Positions 35,725 through 48,558 of a stretch of 64,000 bases of DNA are shown here, one piece after another. Location: contig CM049312.1 of NCBI GenBank assembly GCA_026874595.1, positions 24,173,956 through 24,237,955 of the forward strand, read 5' to 3'. The position numbers were made by a program, and so were the translations under genes. Within the stretch, counting starts at the first letter, position 1. Each line of letters starts with the position of its first letter. The notes under the pieces were generated by a model. The model was not told where the DNA came from. It was given only the letters and a program-made list of their open reading frames with translations, and did no database searches. The stretch is from Sipunculus nudus. Taxonomy: Eukaryota; Annelida; Sipuncula; Golfingiida; Sipunculidae.

Positions 35725-36250
35725 ACGAGAAAAAATTAAAACAACAGAGTGACGCAGCTTTATATGGTATATATAACATATTTTTGTCCTACGCTAAAAG
35801 AGATCAATATAGCTTTGTTGGGAAAATAACAGGACAGGGATCTTGATAAAAAATAATGAAATAAGTATTTCATATATTGCGCTACTGTCAGAGTTGCAGA
35901 GAGATGTCTTACAAATCATAATAGTGCTTTTCGATTGTAGGTAACATGTATCAATTTAAACTCTAATAAAGTAAAATAACTAAATTAAAAAAAATGACAA
36001 TGTTAATGTTCCCATATTTTTTTTTCTAGAAAAAAAGTTCTTCTATAATCAACATTTATGAATACTCATATAGTAGGCAAATTTAAATAAAGTCAGGATG
36101 TGTTATTGATTCAAGTTTAAACTGTGAAATGTTATTGGTTATAAAGTTTCATTTTAAAAGTAACTGCCATGGGTCTCTGGCTCCAGCTTATACGAAACTG
36201 TCATATAAATCATGGCCTTCATGAATGGATGTGTCATAGTCACCCCCTGA
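35725..36250. other. Intergenic spacer
   Basis: AT-rich sequence. No gene or repeat recognised. Confidence 0.5.
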
Positions 36251-36254
36251 CTCA

Positions 36255-36650
36255 AATACGTCCGTGTATTGTCATGTACTTAATGTGTAGTTGCAATTTT
36301 CAAGTTATTTCATGTGTAGCTGTGCGTTGTTACGTATTTTATATATAATAATGTGATGTCACATATTTGATGTGTATTTGTGTATTTTTACGTATAGGAC
36401 ATTTAATTGTGTATTTTCATGTGACTTGATGTGTAGCAGTGCGTTGTCACGTATTAGCTATGTAGTTATATGTTTTCACGTAGCTTGATATGTAGCTGCG
36501 TACGTGTTGTCACATATTGATATGTAGCTGTGAATTGTCTGGCAATTTAATGTTTCGTTGTGTGTTGTCACGTGTTTGATGTGTAGCTGTGTATTGTCAC
36601 ATTATTTCATGTGTAGCTGTGTGTTTTCACGGAATTGCCATGTAACTGTT
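36255..36650. repeat. 30-bp minisatellite, about 12 units
   Basis: A unit like atgtgtagctgtgtgttgtc + acgtatttg recurs with 29-31-bp spacing. The tgtgtag/tatgtag phrase starts at 36283, 36313, 36371, 36430, 36460, 36490, 36521, 36550 (variant), 36580 and 36610, with weaker copies between. Confidence 0.88.
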
Positions 36651-36654
36651 TGCC

Positions 36655-37378
36655 TTCTCATTCCTGCAATGTGATTATCTCTCACAGATTGTAGTACAAT
36701 GATCTTTTCAATTAATAACCATTAATGTCTAATTTTATTAGCCATCATATCTCTTGATAAATTGAGATTGAGAATAGGATTATTATAATTTCAGCAATAA
36801 TTACAAGTTAAAGCAAACCAAATAACTAAACGATGCAATTGAATGTTAATGTGGACATAAAGCATGATTAGACGTTCATGTTATAATGAGTTAAAACGCT
36901 TTCCTTTGGTTCCATTAGCGAGACATAATGTGGAATTAACAAATAAATCCTCCAAAAGACCGAAGGTCATTCTGTTTACTGTGCTGAAGGATAATGCATG
37001 GGAAGAAAAGAACGCTTGCAGCTAAGGCCCTGTTGTTAGAGAAGGAGAAATATTGTCAATAAAGCCATCAGGACACTGCCGACGCCTGGCTAGTCGGGCA
37101 GCGTGTGAAAAACTTTCCCTCCAGTACCGAGGTGTAATATTTACGCGACACCCCAACGTCATAAACACAGATTTAGAAAAGGAGATTTGATTGTAAGTAG
37201 TCATCATTTCCTGTTTATGTGACAGAGTGGATGAGCCACAGCACACTTTGGTTTGCTTTTTGTTGCTTTCTCGCTAAAACGTAGATATAACCGAGAACTC
37301 TCACAGCCGCGTGATGTATCACAAACTATAATCTCTAAGCTGTAATCAACAAAAACTCCCATCCTAAACAATTATCTT
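36655..37378. other. Intergenic spacer
   Basis: No gene supported. Confidence 0.5.
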
Positions 37379-37384
37379 AATACA

Positions 37385-38530
37385 AGTGAAGATGACTATC
37401 TTCTTGGCAATGAAATAAAGTAAGTCTTCATTAGGTATTATACAGTGAAACTAATTAGGTCAGGGTTAAGTAAACAGACAAAACATCTGAATCCTAATGT
37501 GTTACGGAGGTATTTTATATCGACATTTTGACGACAGGGAGGTCCATGTAGTGTAATGTTAATCCAGGAGAGCTGCTAATTAACCGTTAATTAGGATGAA
37601 GCCATCATTCTGATTGATTCCGCAGTGAGAAAATCACTGCGGGGATTACTGATAGAGAAAGACGGGATGGCTTGATTTTCCTGCGTACGTTTTGATTTTT
37701 ACCTGTTTTAGGTTAATATTGAAGACGTCTAATTTGTCTTCTGTCTATTCAGACACAGGTTCCATGTACACATCTCACTGTAGTCGTTCTATTTCTCCTT
37801 TGTTGTAACCGCTGTTTTGGGTTTCGTTATCGCACCAATGAGAGCGTTGTGCATCATTGTGCATCCGACTCCAACAATGTCGCAAACTCTGTGCAAGCCC
37901 TGGTGCTGCAACCCCAGAAACGTGCCATACAAAGCATTGGTTAAAGCAAGAAGATCTTGGACTCCTGCAGGGTATCGCCTCTTGAAGGAATTTAATTCCA
38001 TGTCAAGGCCGATTAACAAATAATTATATATTGTTACTAGGTTTTAATATGCATCAAACCTATCCTGTCACATATTATTTTAGATATTTTGACACTATTT
38101 ATATTTACATTACAACCAATATTTTTTTTTAACTTTTGTAATTTCTTTACCAAACTTTTAGGAGTTCTTGCTAAGAGGGTTTGCTAAAGTTAATTTATAA
38201 TATTTGAAAAACAAAAATTAATATGCAGTATGATTAACCTATGATTGAAGACGACTATCGTCTTGGCCATGAGATATAGTAAGTCTTTATTAGAATACAC
38301 TGAAACCAAAGAGGTCGGGGTTAATTAAACAGACAAATCACCTAAACCCTTTTCCTGTTACATATTATTTTAGATTTTTGACACTATTTATATTCACATT
38401 ACACCAATATCTTTTTTTAGCTTTTGTTATATCTTTACCAATTTTTCAGGAGTTCTTACAGAGAGGGGTTGCTTCAGGTTATTGATAATATATGAAACAC
38501 AAACATTTATTATGCAGTATGTTTGACCTG
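37385..38530. repeat. ~300-bp tandem duplication; first copy split by ~550-bp insertion
   Basis: Block A (gaagatgactatcttcttgg at 37388, cagggttaagtaaacagaca at 37461) recurs at 38245-38340 (gaagacgactatcgtcttgg). Block B (cacatattattttagatatt at 38070, atatgcagtatgattaacc at about 38220) recurs at 38361-38530. In the second copy A and B are contiguous, while in the first they are separated by about 37497-38055. That segment therefore looks like an insertion after the duplication. Confidence 0.8.
37497..38055. mobile_element. Insertion inside the first copy of the duplicated block
   Basis: The boundary is inferred by comparing the two copies of the block. The segment holds a GC-raised core at 37800-37990 that is open on both strands (76 codons minus, 68 plus). 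On the minus strand its translation TNALYGTFLGLQHQGL resembles TAALSSSILGVSTLGL from the minus strand near 47670-47710. No transposase domain and no clear terminal inverted repeat was seen. Confidence 0.4.
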
Positions 38531-38534
38531 AAAG

Positions 38535-41015
38535 AAGCTAGTCCTACGATGGCATTCTAAGTGCTCATTTTTAGTGAGCTTAAGTTAGCCTGTAAACCTG
38601 CAGTTCTTTACATTATATACTGAAAGCATACTGGTACATTTTATACATGGACGCACTTAATTTAAGATAAAAAATTTAACATGGACTCCCAAGTGTACCT
38701 TAATAAGCCCTAATGTTTATAGCTGACTCATCCTGCCATATCAGTAAACTAATTTGGACAGAAGCAAAGGCATTTGTTACATGTTATCTAACTGAACACG
38801 ATTTTACCATTTGTATTTTCGAAGTTATGTTGTGAGGCATCGCAGATATTCATGGGTCGGGAGTTGAACGGTTTTGGTTCCAACTCGGATGTCCAATGCT
38901 TGAAGTCTTTAATCCTATGACCAGCCACACTAAATCAAGCCCAGACAGTTTAAAGCCTGTCTAGTCCCAGCATTACCAGTTATTTATTCCCCGTTTGACA
39001 GGTAGGGAATTTCGTTTCCGTGCCATTTTTTCTCCATCTTTGGAGCTTAAGAGAAGTACTTAAATATACAGCTGTGTTTCAGGAATTATTTGGTTACAAT
39101 TAAACACCAGTTCACTGGTCCAGGAAACTTTCAAATTCAAACTTAAGTAAAATTTGCTATGCATGGGAATATATGATATTTATTATTTGTACTTTGGAGA
39201 TTGACAAATATAAGAAACAAAATATTTCATCAATCAAATATTTAGAAGTAGATCATAACATTGAAATCATGTACCAAAGGAAAATCCATATCCTCTCATT
39301 GTGCATATCGTCTCAACTATTCCTTTAAGAGTAGCATTGACACGGGTAAAATAATACTGAGTAAATTCCAGACAAATCGCACAATGTCCCTTTTATGATT
39401 GCGTACACAACCTTGAAATTTGCCGTCGAAATGGTTATCCGTTATTTTGTCAAACCATTATGGTGATAATTAATGCAAGGTCGAAAAAATATTGAATTTC
39501 TTAGTAGTTTTACTTACATTTCCTTTAATAAATTAGGCGCAGGTCCTTTAGGATATATGTCAATCTTTCTCAGAAGCATACTTTTTATTAACTTTTAAAT
39601 AGTATGACCTTACCATGAAAAAAAAATAAGCTTATTGATATGGTTAAACAACCTAGAAATGCCTTATGAAATTGTTTTATTTATCTTTATACTCACTGTC
39701 ATAAAAAGGTCATCGGTCTAACCTGAAACAATCTTATTTGTTTTAACCGTGGTAAAAAATATGCGGGGAACCTTGCCTTAACAAATCACTGGTAAACCTG
39801 CTCCTGTCAGTGAGGGTTATGTTTGGTGAGGCCTGGCGGTTTCGTTATTGCTAGAGGCCAGCGGTGACGCTTATTTCCGTTTGAACATAAAACATTTTGT
39901 CATACACTGTGGAGAACCTCCCGTGGGTCATGACTTAACACATATTGCATGTTCTGGTTTGACAGTTCTTTCCGGTTCCGGAGTCATGACTGACGTTCTG
40001 CCGGAATCTCCGCCAGAATAAACCCTCCCTGCAGACAAAAGCTAAGACAGGCTACATGCTGGAGTTTCCGCGTGGCTGAATACCCGACCGCCACGCCGCT
40101 GGGAGGATAAAATAAGCTAGGGTGTATTTACATATAAATCTCAGAAACAATCTCAAAGGTCATCTGCTTTCATGCCTGCTTTTCCTGTTCTATCTGTGAT
40201 TGTTATAGCGTCTGTATCATCCACAACATAGTCACTTGATGTACATTTATTCTACTCTTTAATCATGTCGGCACCTTTCCAAACAAAGCCGTTTAAAGAT
40301 TGTACTGTTGTGTCAAAAACAAACAAACTAATAACTCGGTCTGAACAGATGCATTAAAACCAAGATCATAAAATAAGTTTATCGGCCTTGTGAGAAATCT
40401 GTCTTGACGTGTTATGCATAGCTGGGACAATAAAATACTACCGTAAAACATATAGGAAAATAAAGAAAAAAAAGATAATAAAATTCATGCTATGCTGTGC
40501 ATTGTAAAATTTGTGAGTGAAGAATGTAGAGTGTATGTTTTAAATAAGCCTGATACTGATCCTTGAGCGGCCATACATTTTCTGAACTGATTTTTTCTAC
40601 ATTCAGACGCCTTCCAGATGGGTAAATGATTATTTGTGATGGAATTGTTTGTTGTTATCATATATGTCACAAACGCTAGCATTTTTGTATCAAAACCGTT
40701 CGTTTGAAATCAGATGTTGCATACATGGTTAATTTGTGAAACATAAATAAAATACCATAGTATACATGACAAAAGTAATGTCAGATTACATTTGGTGATA
40801 ACGGATACAAATGGTTTTAGTCATATATGTATATGTTACAGTCAATATGTAAGAGCAGTCAATTTGTAAAATGCCTGAAATTTTCATTCAACTGTAACAA
40901 CCAGAATTAAGTGAAAAGGAAGTTTTAGATTAAGTGAAACATTAAAATGTGCAATAATTTGTGAAAGTGATGATGAAGAACGGTTAGGGATAAGCACATT
41001 AACATAGTAATGTCA
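38535..41015. other. Intergenic spacer
   Basis: No gene or repeat recognised. Confidence 0.5.
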
Positions 41016-41019
41016 AATA

Positions 41020-41365
41020 CATGATTAAAGGGGGTGGAAGCCTTAAATCTGAACCTGCTTAATTCAATTAATCCATCCATGAACATCGTAAACAGGGATG
41101 CCATACGCGCTATATGATCACAGTTAGTCCAGTAATTAAGGTAAAATGAGAAAAAAACAAGGCCCATGGGCGCTGCCATGTTGGCTTGCTCGGCCCAGCA
41201 CTGCTGACGTAACGGGAACCCTACTGTAGCAGCACAGTGATTGGCTTCAGGGCTGTAACCTCCAGCAGGGAGGCTGGTCAGTTGTGTGCCATCTGCTTGC
41301 GCAGCAGTGGTTTCTGCGCGGAGGTTAGGGTGAAGGTCATACTGGGAAAGCAGCATGGCCACTTG
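41020..41365 (-). repeat. Repeat-like segment with long minus-strand open frame
   Basis: attaaagggggtggaagcct at 41024 matches ttaaaggggatggaagcctt on the opposite strand near 43170. ccatgggcgctgccatgttg at 41164 matches 35472. The 145-codon minus-strand frame 40925-41362 runs through it (starting MAMLLSQYDL, with NMAAPM inside) but shows no domain. I treat it as a dispersed-repeat by-product. Confidence 0.35.
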
Positions 41366-41369
41366 GTAA

Positions 41370-42400
41370 ACAAAGCGCGATCTCAGTGAAATTCAACCGT
41401 ATTTGACGAGCCAGAGATATGACAGTGTGAACGAGTACTGCAAAATGACAAAAATACATCGTCGGACGAGGATGAAAACACTGGGCGGGATTGTCAGGCC
41501 TTGGATTCATGGTCTCGACGCAGTCACTTGTTACTGACGCAATGCCGACCAGGAGGTCACGCGTGTGCTACAGAGCTTAGAGAGGTGTCCGCGCGTCTGA
41601 CTTGGCCGAAACCGATTAAGTCATCTAACCTGCCAGCTTTACTTTTTCTGTCGGAGGCGGTGCTGCGGACGTGATTTTCCAGACACCTAATATCGAAAGT
41701 TGAAAGGAGATGGGTACCTTACATAATGACTAATAGTAACAGGTAAGACCTGAAGTGAAGGACTTTCGAATAAAACAATAATAATTACGATATGCGTACG
41801 ATCGTCAGTACTTTACTCCTGCATATATTTTATACGAAAGCCTATTTTATATCTTTATATTTGACCCTTTTACACCTTCTGTATTCCCTTTTTACTTTTT
41901 AAAATAATTTGTGCAACTATATGGATATGCCGGTAATGTATTGTATCATTGTATGCATGTAAATAAATATTTTTTTATTATATTGTCCCATTCAAGTTTA
42001 ACTATGAAACTACCGCATATGAAATATGTCATATATATTGTATACCATACTTAAAATGAGTATTCATAACTTTAAGAGATAAGCTTCTTCATTCATGCAG
42101 CTGCAAACTTGATAAAAAGATTCTCACAAGCATGAAAAGGGGAATAAAGCAGTGAAGCTCATAGCCATATACAAATAAACTTTAATAATAGTCCTGCAGT
42201 TTTCTTGTATTCATACATTTATTAAAACTTTAAAAAGTGGCCAGTGAAATAAGGCATGTGACAAAATGTAGAAACATCTCACAGAAACATAAAAGATGTT
42301 GACCTGGACATCAAATAAATGAACACATTTCACATTCATATTTATAATACATTTTATTTTCACATTCAAAATTGCAAATCTGTAATCACTGTGCTGTATT
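41370..42400. other. Intergenic spacer
   Basis: Raised GC at 41480-41680 with no supported frame, otherwise AT-rich. Confidence 0.45.
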
Positions 42401-42408
42401 TGTTCCAG

Positions 42409-42580
42409 GCAGATTAGGCTAATGGCTTTCAGACAACTGCCAGCCTGGTTACACATTGGCAATATCTGGGCAGGGCAAACAGGATCACTCTGCCATCAAG
42501 AAGTGCTGCAGCCAGATCCAGATCCAGATGACAAGTACCCTGGTTTCAAAGAAGTGGAGGAAGCCCTGCAATCAAAATAA
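42409..42580 (+). CDS. Possible short terminal exon, product unknown
   Basis: A good acceptor (ctgtatttgttccag, ending at 42408) is followed by an open stretch to TAA at 42578-42580. In the frame starting at ATG 42422 it encodes 52 residues and ends in an acidic tail (QPDPDPDDKYPGFKEVEE). The block is richer in GC than the DNA around it. A second plus frame is also open, so the reading frame is not settled. No matching upstream exon was found and no domain is recognised. It may be an exon of a gene lying mostly in unrecognised sequence, or chance. Confidence 0.22.
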
Positions 42581-42584
42581 TATT

Positions 42585-43135
42585 ATAACCATTAACCACA
42601 GAATAGTGTTACATTCAGTGATATTTTTTTCTGATCTACCAATCAATGTTATTATTTAAATATGTTTGTCTGTGTGTCAGAAGTAACATGAATATACAAC
42701 ATTTATATATTTGTATTGAGAAAGTATACTCTCAGTGTTATAAGACGGTAAACTATAATTTTATGTGTGCGTGTGTATATATATATTTATACATATATAA
42801 TATTGATATTGTGTGCATGTCATAAGTAACATTGAAATACAGTTTTTATGTATTTACATAAAGAAAATGACACTGAGGAGAGGTAAAAAAGTGATTGTAT
42901 TTATACATGTTTATTATTTAATTAATAAAAAATCAATACAAAATAATGTTCACCTGTGTAAAAATTGTAAATAATAAAAAGTATGTTTGATCTGGGGAGC
43001 AGACCAAGTTTCTGACTCCTGCCAGTCAATCCTTTATAAAAAACGAGTGTCGAGTTTGATACTAAACGACATTTGACAAAGGTTCATGTTAACAAAAATA
43101 TTCTAAGACTTCCCAGATACCTTTTATCTGTCTTC
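42585..43135. other. Intergenic spacer
   Basis: AT-rich sequence, no gene recognised. Confidence 0.5.
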
Positions 43136-43139
43136 CCTT

Positions 43140-43200
43140 TAATAATTGTTCAGATATTTTTTTTTCTGAACATGAAAGGCTTCCATCCCCTTTAAGATAT
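43140..43200 (-). repeat. Copy of the aaaggggatggaagcctt repeat
   Basis: Minus strand reads cttaaaggggatggaagcct and continues to atgttcagaaa, similar to 41024 onward on the plus strand. Confidence 0.5.
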
Positions 43201-43204
43201 GCTT

Positions 43205-46200
43205 AAGTGAGTTACAAAGTGTAGGGTTAAATCACAGTTACCGACTGGGTATGTTACTTTTAATGAGTTTGCCATTTACATTCCCTGTGATGACCCACCC
43301 CATCCCCATATTATCATATGAAAACTGTCAATTGCTATATAAAAAGTTCTTATTTCAATCCGTAAAATAAGAGTTATTTACAAAGAAAGTGACAGTTTCC
43401 TCAAATATTAATGAAGTCTTATCTTTAAGAAATAAAATGTCTAGACAGATTTGTTATATCATGGTATAATTCACTCGTTTCCGTAACATTGTGTAACCCA
43501 GGTATTGAAACACAAATTAGATAATGAATGCACATTTCGATAATTCAAACCAAGATGGTATGCTTTATTGCGAAGTAACCAGCGTTGGATCCACGGGTGG
43601 GGGGGGGGGGGGGGGGTTCTCAGGGGACGTTTGTATATTTAGATCCAACACATTTATATGTTGTTTGTTTCTGAAGCGAGAATATTCCCGGTTAGTTTTT
43701 TATACCATATTCCTTCAAAATATCTGAAATTGTGAATGAAATTGTATCTCTGAGACAGTATAATATTGGAACAAAGAACAGTTTATTTGACAAGAATTAA
43801 ATTTACATAAGGCCAAAATAAAAAAAAAAGGTATGGTTCTCAGGCACTTTTTTTCAGAAAGCAATGCGGGCGGGCGGTTTTTTTATTCTTAATTTTTTTG
43901 TATGTTTCGATGAAAATGTCAAACAATAAGGAAAAAGCATGTTAATAAAAGAATTTTTTTTGCTAAACAAGTAAAAGCACTAAATGACAAAGGAAATTGT
44001 ATGATTTTATCTTCTTGAAAGAAATGTCCGAGCAGCTGCAGCTCAAAATTGGTAAGTTTCTTTTGAGAATCAAAATAAAAATTTTCGATGCGGGGGTTTA
44101 AAATTGATGCGGGCGGTGCCTGTTAACCTTTTATTTTTTTTAGGCCTAATGCAGATGTTTGATATACATATATAATATTCAAACGAAATTCACTGTGCAA
44201 AAATGTTTCGTCAGGAGACCACTAATAAGCAGTGTCCACCCGTATCATGGCGGAGAGTCGGTTTATACTTCAGTTATAAACAGCTTATATTAATGCACAT
44301 TTAAATAAAAATACAATGCAACATGGTTCTCATCTGCTGATTATAAATAATGATATGTTGACATTCATAAGCTCTTGAAATAAACCACAAACTAAGAAAA
44401 AGAGAATACATATTATATAAAATGATAAGAAATAAGAATTTTATCATAATGTGATACTTCCACATGATCATACTATGGAGTAGAAGATTGAGAAGCCTAT
44501 TACAATCAATAAATTCTCTGATAAAAAAAAGAATATGCTTAATATGAAAATTATATAATTTATTAAGTGAGACTGCATAAGTCAGTGAGTTATCTGACAT
44601 TCAGTTTGACAATTGTTTATATAATGTTTTTATATATATATATATGATGAGAAACCTTGGAGGCTCTGAGTGTATACCTTTCAACAATGATTGATTGCAT
44701 TGGTATCGTTTACGATTTTTTGAGTTATGTGCCTGAGACAATTTTCGGCAAATGTCGTCCTTGTATTGGCGGTGCTTAAAATATATTTCCTTGATATATT
44801 ACACGTGCATACTTCATTTATTGGTATTAATTCCAAATTGAAGCAATATAAAGGTAACTGTGACTTTACGTAATTAAAATAGAACTTGAATACATTTAGA
44901 GTAAAAATGTCTTCAACTCGCAAAGTTTCGAGTGCCTTAAAAAAGTGGGTCTGAGTGAGCATTATATCAGTGCTTGTCACCGTACGCACTGCCCTTTCCA
45001 AGTATAAGTTTATGGAAACCATGTGTGACCGGTTTCCTTGCCCTCTTAAATCTGATATATTTATTATAACGATGAACCTTGAACAATTGTAATATATATA
45101 TAGTATATATCGAGTATATATTGTAGAGTATATACATGCTGGTGTAAAAGATGCACCAAAGAGATTCATGCATGGACGGACACAGGCAATATTTAGTTGA
45201 ACTGGTCAATACTTAGAAAATCGGTCAGTATAAAGGGAATTGGTAATAATTAGATGGTAAGTTATTTCTCTAATCTATAAGGCAGACTCGGTTTGATTTG
45301 TGTCGATATAAGACACGTCACGTGATTCGTAGTCACATGACCTTTAATATTAGCAAAGGCACCTTCAATGATCACTACAGCTTACTAGCTCACTGGTGCA
45401 ATACTGCATTATAGTCACTTTGCCGTAGGTTGTAGGTCTTCTGGTCTGTTTCTAAGATAATCATGGTCAGCTCTAGCAATCCAGCTTATCATTATCAACA
45501 TACAGTAAAGTTAATAAGGGATAGTCAACATATTTTTTTTTGCTGTTAGTTCATTCTAAACATACTCGTAATATGATTTGCTTACTTGCAGGTGCCCAAC
45601 CTACATTATGATCATTATTTTACCCATCGTCATATTATAATGACATTTTATATTGTATATTAGTGATAGTTCTGTTTGCCGCATGCATAAAATATATCAT
45701 ATTATAAATATACATATACACACATCATGAAACAAAAATCATGTAAGACAGTTTACCATAACCAGAGGTTTGTCTCCACAGAGCCGGACTACAAAAACTA
45801 AGGGACGAAACATGAAAAAATAAACACTGAAGAAACACCAGTTGGAAGCTTGGAAAATATCGAGTTATAATGTTGCGCGGAAAAGGACTTAAGTTGCATT
45901 CCTTTAGTCAAATCAAAGGTAGGATGCCCTAGCAATTGTAACCCCCCCCCCCCCCCCCGCATCAAAATATTGAAAGTTAACAATTTTGAGTTCAGCCGGC
46001 CGGATATTTCTTTCAAGAAGATAAAATAATCCAATTTTGAAAAGATTTCCTTTTTTGTGTTATGCTTTTACCTGTTTAGCAGAGCAATTGTGTTATTTTC
46101 ATGCTTTCCCTGATCATATGGCATTTTTATCGAAACATACAATAAAGGGTGAAACAAAAATCGCCCTCGAGCACTGATTTCTGAAAAAAAGTGCCGGAGA

Positions 46201-46500
46201 ACCAAACTTTTTTTTGCCTTTTGTTGTTCATGGTTTACCTCACTGATTACGCCTTCTTTGTATTTGTGTACTGAAGTAAGCAAACGGTTCCAGAACGAGA
46301 TATTGACAGCTACCATAATATTTTAAGCTGACAACACTATACTTCATGTATAGTCAACATACCTGTTATGTACCTTTTATGTTTCTTTTGACGCATGTAT
46401 GATCAACCAAAAGCAATAAATGTGTATAAGTAACCATATATTATTCTGGAAACCGAGTATATTGTGTTACTTGTTCCGAACTTACTTTGCCTGCAGGACA
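43205..46500. other. Intergenic spacer with poly-G and poly-C tracts
   Basis: Poly-G at about 43598-43617 and poly-C at about 45942-45958. The 162-codon minus-strand frame at 44681-45169 has no domain, signal or splice context. No gene is supported. Confidence 0.5.
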
Positions 46501-46504
46501 ATTA

Positions 46505-47400
46505 CTTATGGTTAAGATGCTTTATGACGAGTTATAATCCATGTTTTATTTTGGGTTTCTTCCATAAATATACCTGCTACAGAAGCCCAGCTGCCATCCA
46601 AAGCGAGGCTGGCCCTGGATGGTTTAAGAGCTCGGCCAGTTAGGGGTTGTCCCCCACGTGATAAATCTCTTCTGGTGAATTTGGTTTCTCTCGTAGGAGT
46701 ACCCCATAGGCTGACAAGAGCCATACATTAAACCAACAACACGTAAACCATGGGCCGGGGCCGGCCTCCTCCGTATCTGCTCACTTTTATCATATCCATT
46801 CAGTTTAGGCTTTTTTATTTTATGCTTGCGCCAAAGTATCAGACAGCTCACTTATTTACCCATCAATCTAGAAACAAATCTTGTTCATTGAAATTGCATA
46901 AAGAAGAAGTAATTGAGTCTGGCATCGGCTATAAAGGTCGCTATTGACAAAATGCAGGCCGCGCAGGAAAGGCTTTAGACTGGCCTATCAGTTACAGGGT
47001 GAACAGGTCTGGTATCACGTAAGTACTTTACGAGCTTTGTAGGATCGCCCTGGGCCCCTGTGTCAATAAATTGAGTCAGTGTCCACGAAAGAATAGAAAG
47101 TTCGCTTAACCAATATTGCAGTGACGTGACTGGGCAATAGATAAGAAACAAATGTTCCCACTGACGTCACTGCATTCATTTTAACTATCCTGAACTGCAG
47201 TATATTCATGTGTTTTTTACATACATATATAATTCATTTTGTTATATGATTGTTTAAAAATAACTTTATTCAATATATACAGAATATAATGATAATAGGA
47301 TAAAATAGAAGAAACACCAATATGGTTTTCATAACCTGTTTGAAAGTCTAACACGTGTCATAAGAGTCTTACTTTTCTTGTACCGATAGTATACATATCC
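46505..47400. other. Intergenic spacer
   Basis: GC-raised patch at 46570-46775 with several short overlapping frames and no recognisable product. Confidence 0.45.
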
Positions 47401-47509
47401 GTTGGTTCATATCTTTAATGTTTGGGCACATGACAAGATCATCCTCAAAACACTTCTGCACTCATTACCTATCGCTTATACACTGCAGCCGCTCCAGATC
47501 TCCGTCGCT

Positions 47510-47780
47510 GTATCCGCTGCTTTGTATACCAAGTTTTGTTTCAGGGTTTCTTCACCTGGGCTAACAAGGGGTCAAGAATCCGACCAACGTGGTGTAAGGA
47601 ATATAAAACTTGGAGTTGTATGTACAATGGGATATCAAACTCTCATAGGTTTGGTTACAATTGCTTGCTCTGTGCCAGCCCTAGTGTTGAAACCCCGAGG
47701 ATACTGCTACTCAAAGCAGCGGTTACAGGGACGGAGATACAGCACGACTACAGTATACTCATGCTTTAATTTAGCTTACA
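47510..47780. repeat. Diverged relative of the 37.8-38.0 kb insertion core
   Basis: gccctagtgttgaaacccc at 47677 resembles gccctggtgctgcaacccc at 37899, and the bases that follow (ctcaaagcagcggttacagg / acaaagcattggttaaagca) also align. The 130-codon plus frame at 47402-47794 covers it but no domain is recognised. Confidence 0.4.
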
Positions 47781-47799
47781 TCCACGCGTCTTAACGGGA

Positions 47800-48500
47800 T
47801 GGGAGGCGTTAAGTCCCCAAATGATGATTGCTTCCGGCGTGTGTGAGGGTTAATTTCGGAGTCATTATCCTTGGTCAAATGCGAAGGAAGGAGTTATGCT
47901 GGATTTACATAAACAGGCATGATCACTGATTTATCAACTGGCGGGAAGTCGTTTCTGTTTAGCATTACATCGGTAAATTTACCCTGCAGTAATTTTTTTA
48001 GATTATCGCTCAACCGAGAGGCTAGTGGATTATTTAATGGGCCAATATTCAAAGCAGTTGTGGTTTATACCTTGAAAGGATATTCACCAAAATAAACGGT
48101 AACCCATATTCAGCTGTTTCATCAGAGATACTGCCTCCTGAATAAAAATAGAGATACTGGTACTTAAAGTGCCTATGTCAACGTTATACCCATGATTCTG
48201 AGGTTAGCAAAATACCCCACGACTGAACAAATAAGCCTGATAGGCTTAGTGTAAAATCACCCTTTAATGCCAACATTGCTGACTTGGGTGAAAAGCTTGA
48301 TCACACGCAAAGGCAATCATGTCTTCATGATATTTTTCCTGTTATGGGCTACCATAATTCCTGATGTGAACTACAAATAACTTTTTTTTTCAAATGCGAC
48401 TACCCATGTATACACTCTCCTGGGCGACTTAAAAAAATGCTCACCGGTTATGTATGTGTGCAAGGGCGTGTTTAGAGGTTGGGCCTTTTTTTGGGTTTTC
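47800..48500. other. Intergenic spacer
   Basis: No gene or repeat recognised. Confidence 0.5.
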
Positions 48501-48502
48501 TT

Positions 48503-48558
48503 TAGTCCTCCTGGGTGGACTCCCCCCCTTTTTTTTCCTAAATCCTGGATCCGTCCCT
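48503..48558 (-). repeat. Dispersed 'agggacggatccag' repeat, copy B
   Basis: Minus strand reads agggacggatccaggattta, then an A/G run and gagtccacccaggaggacta. Inverted relative to the copy at 24839-24890. Confidence 0.75.

Noticed and set aside
40925-41362. 145-codon minus-strand open frame
   Set aside because: Overlaps segments repeated at 35.5 and 43.2 kb and shows no domain. Listed only as a repeat-like segment.
44681-45169. 162-codon minus-strand open frame, the longest in the window
   Set aside because: No domain, no signal plus splice pattern, rich in Tyr/Ile from AT-rich DNA, and partly made of a TATA-type repeat. Judged chance.
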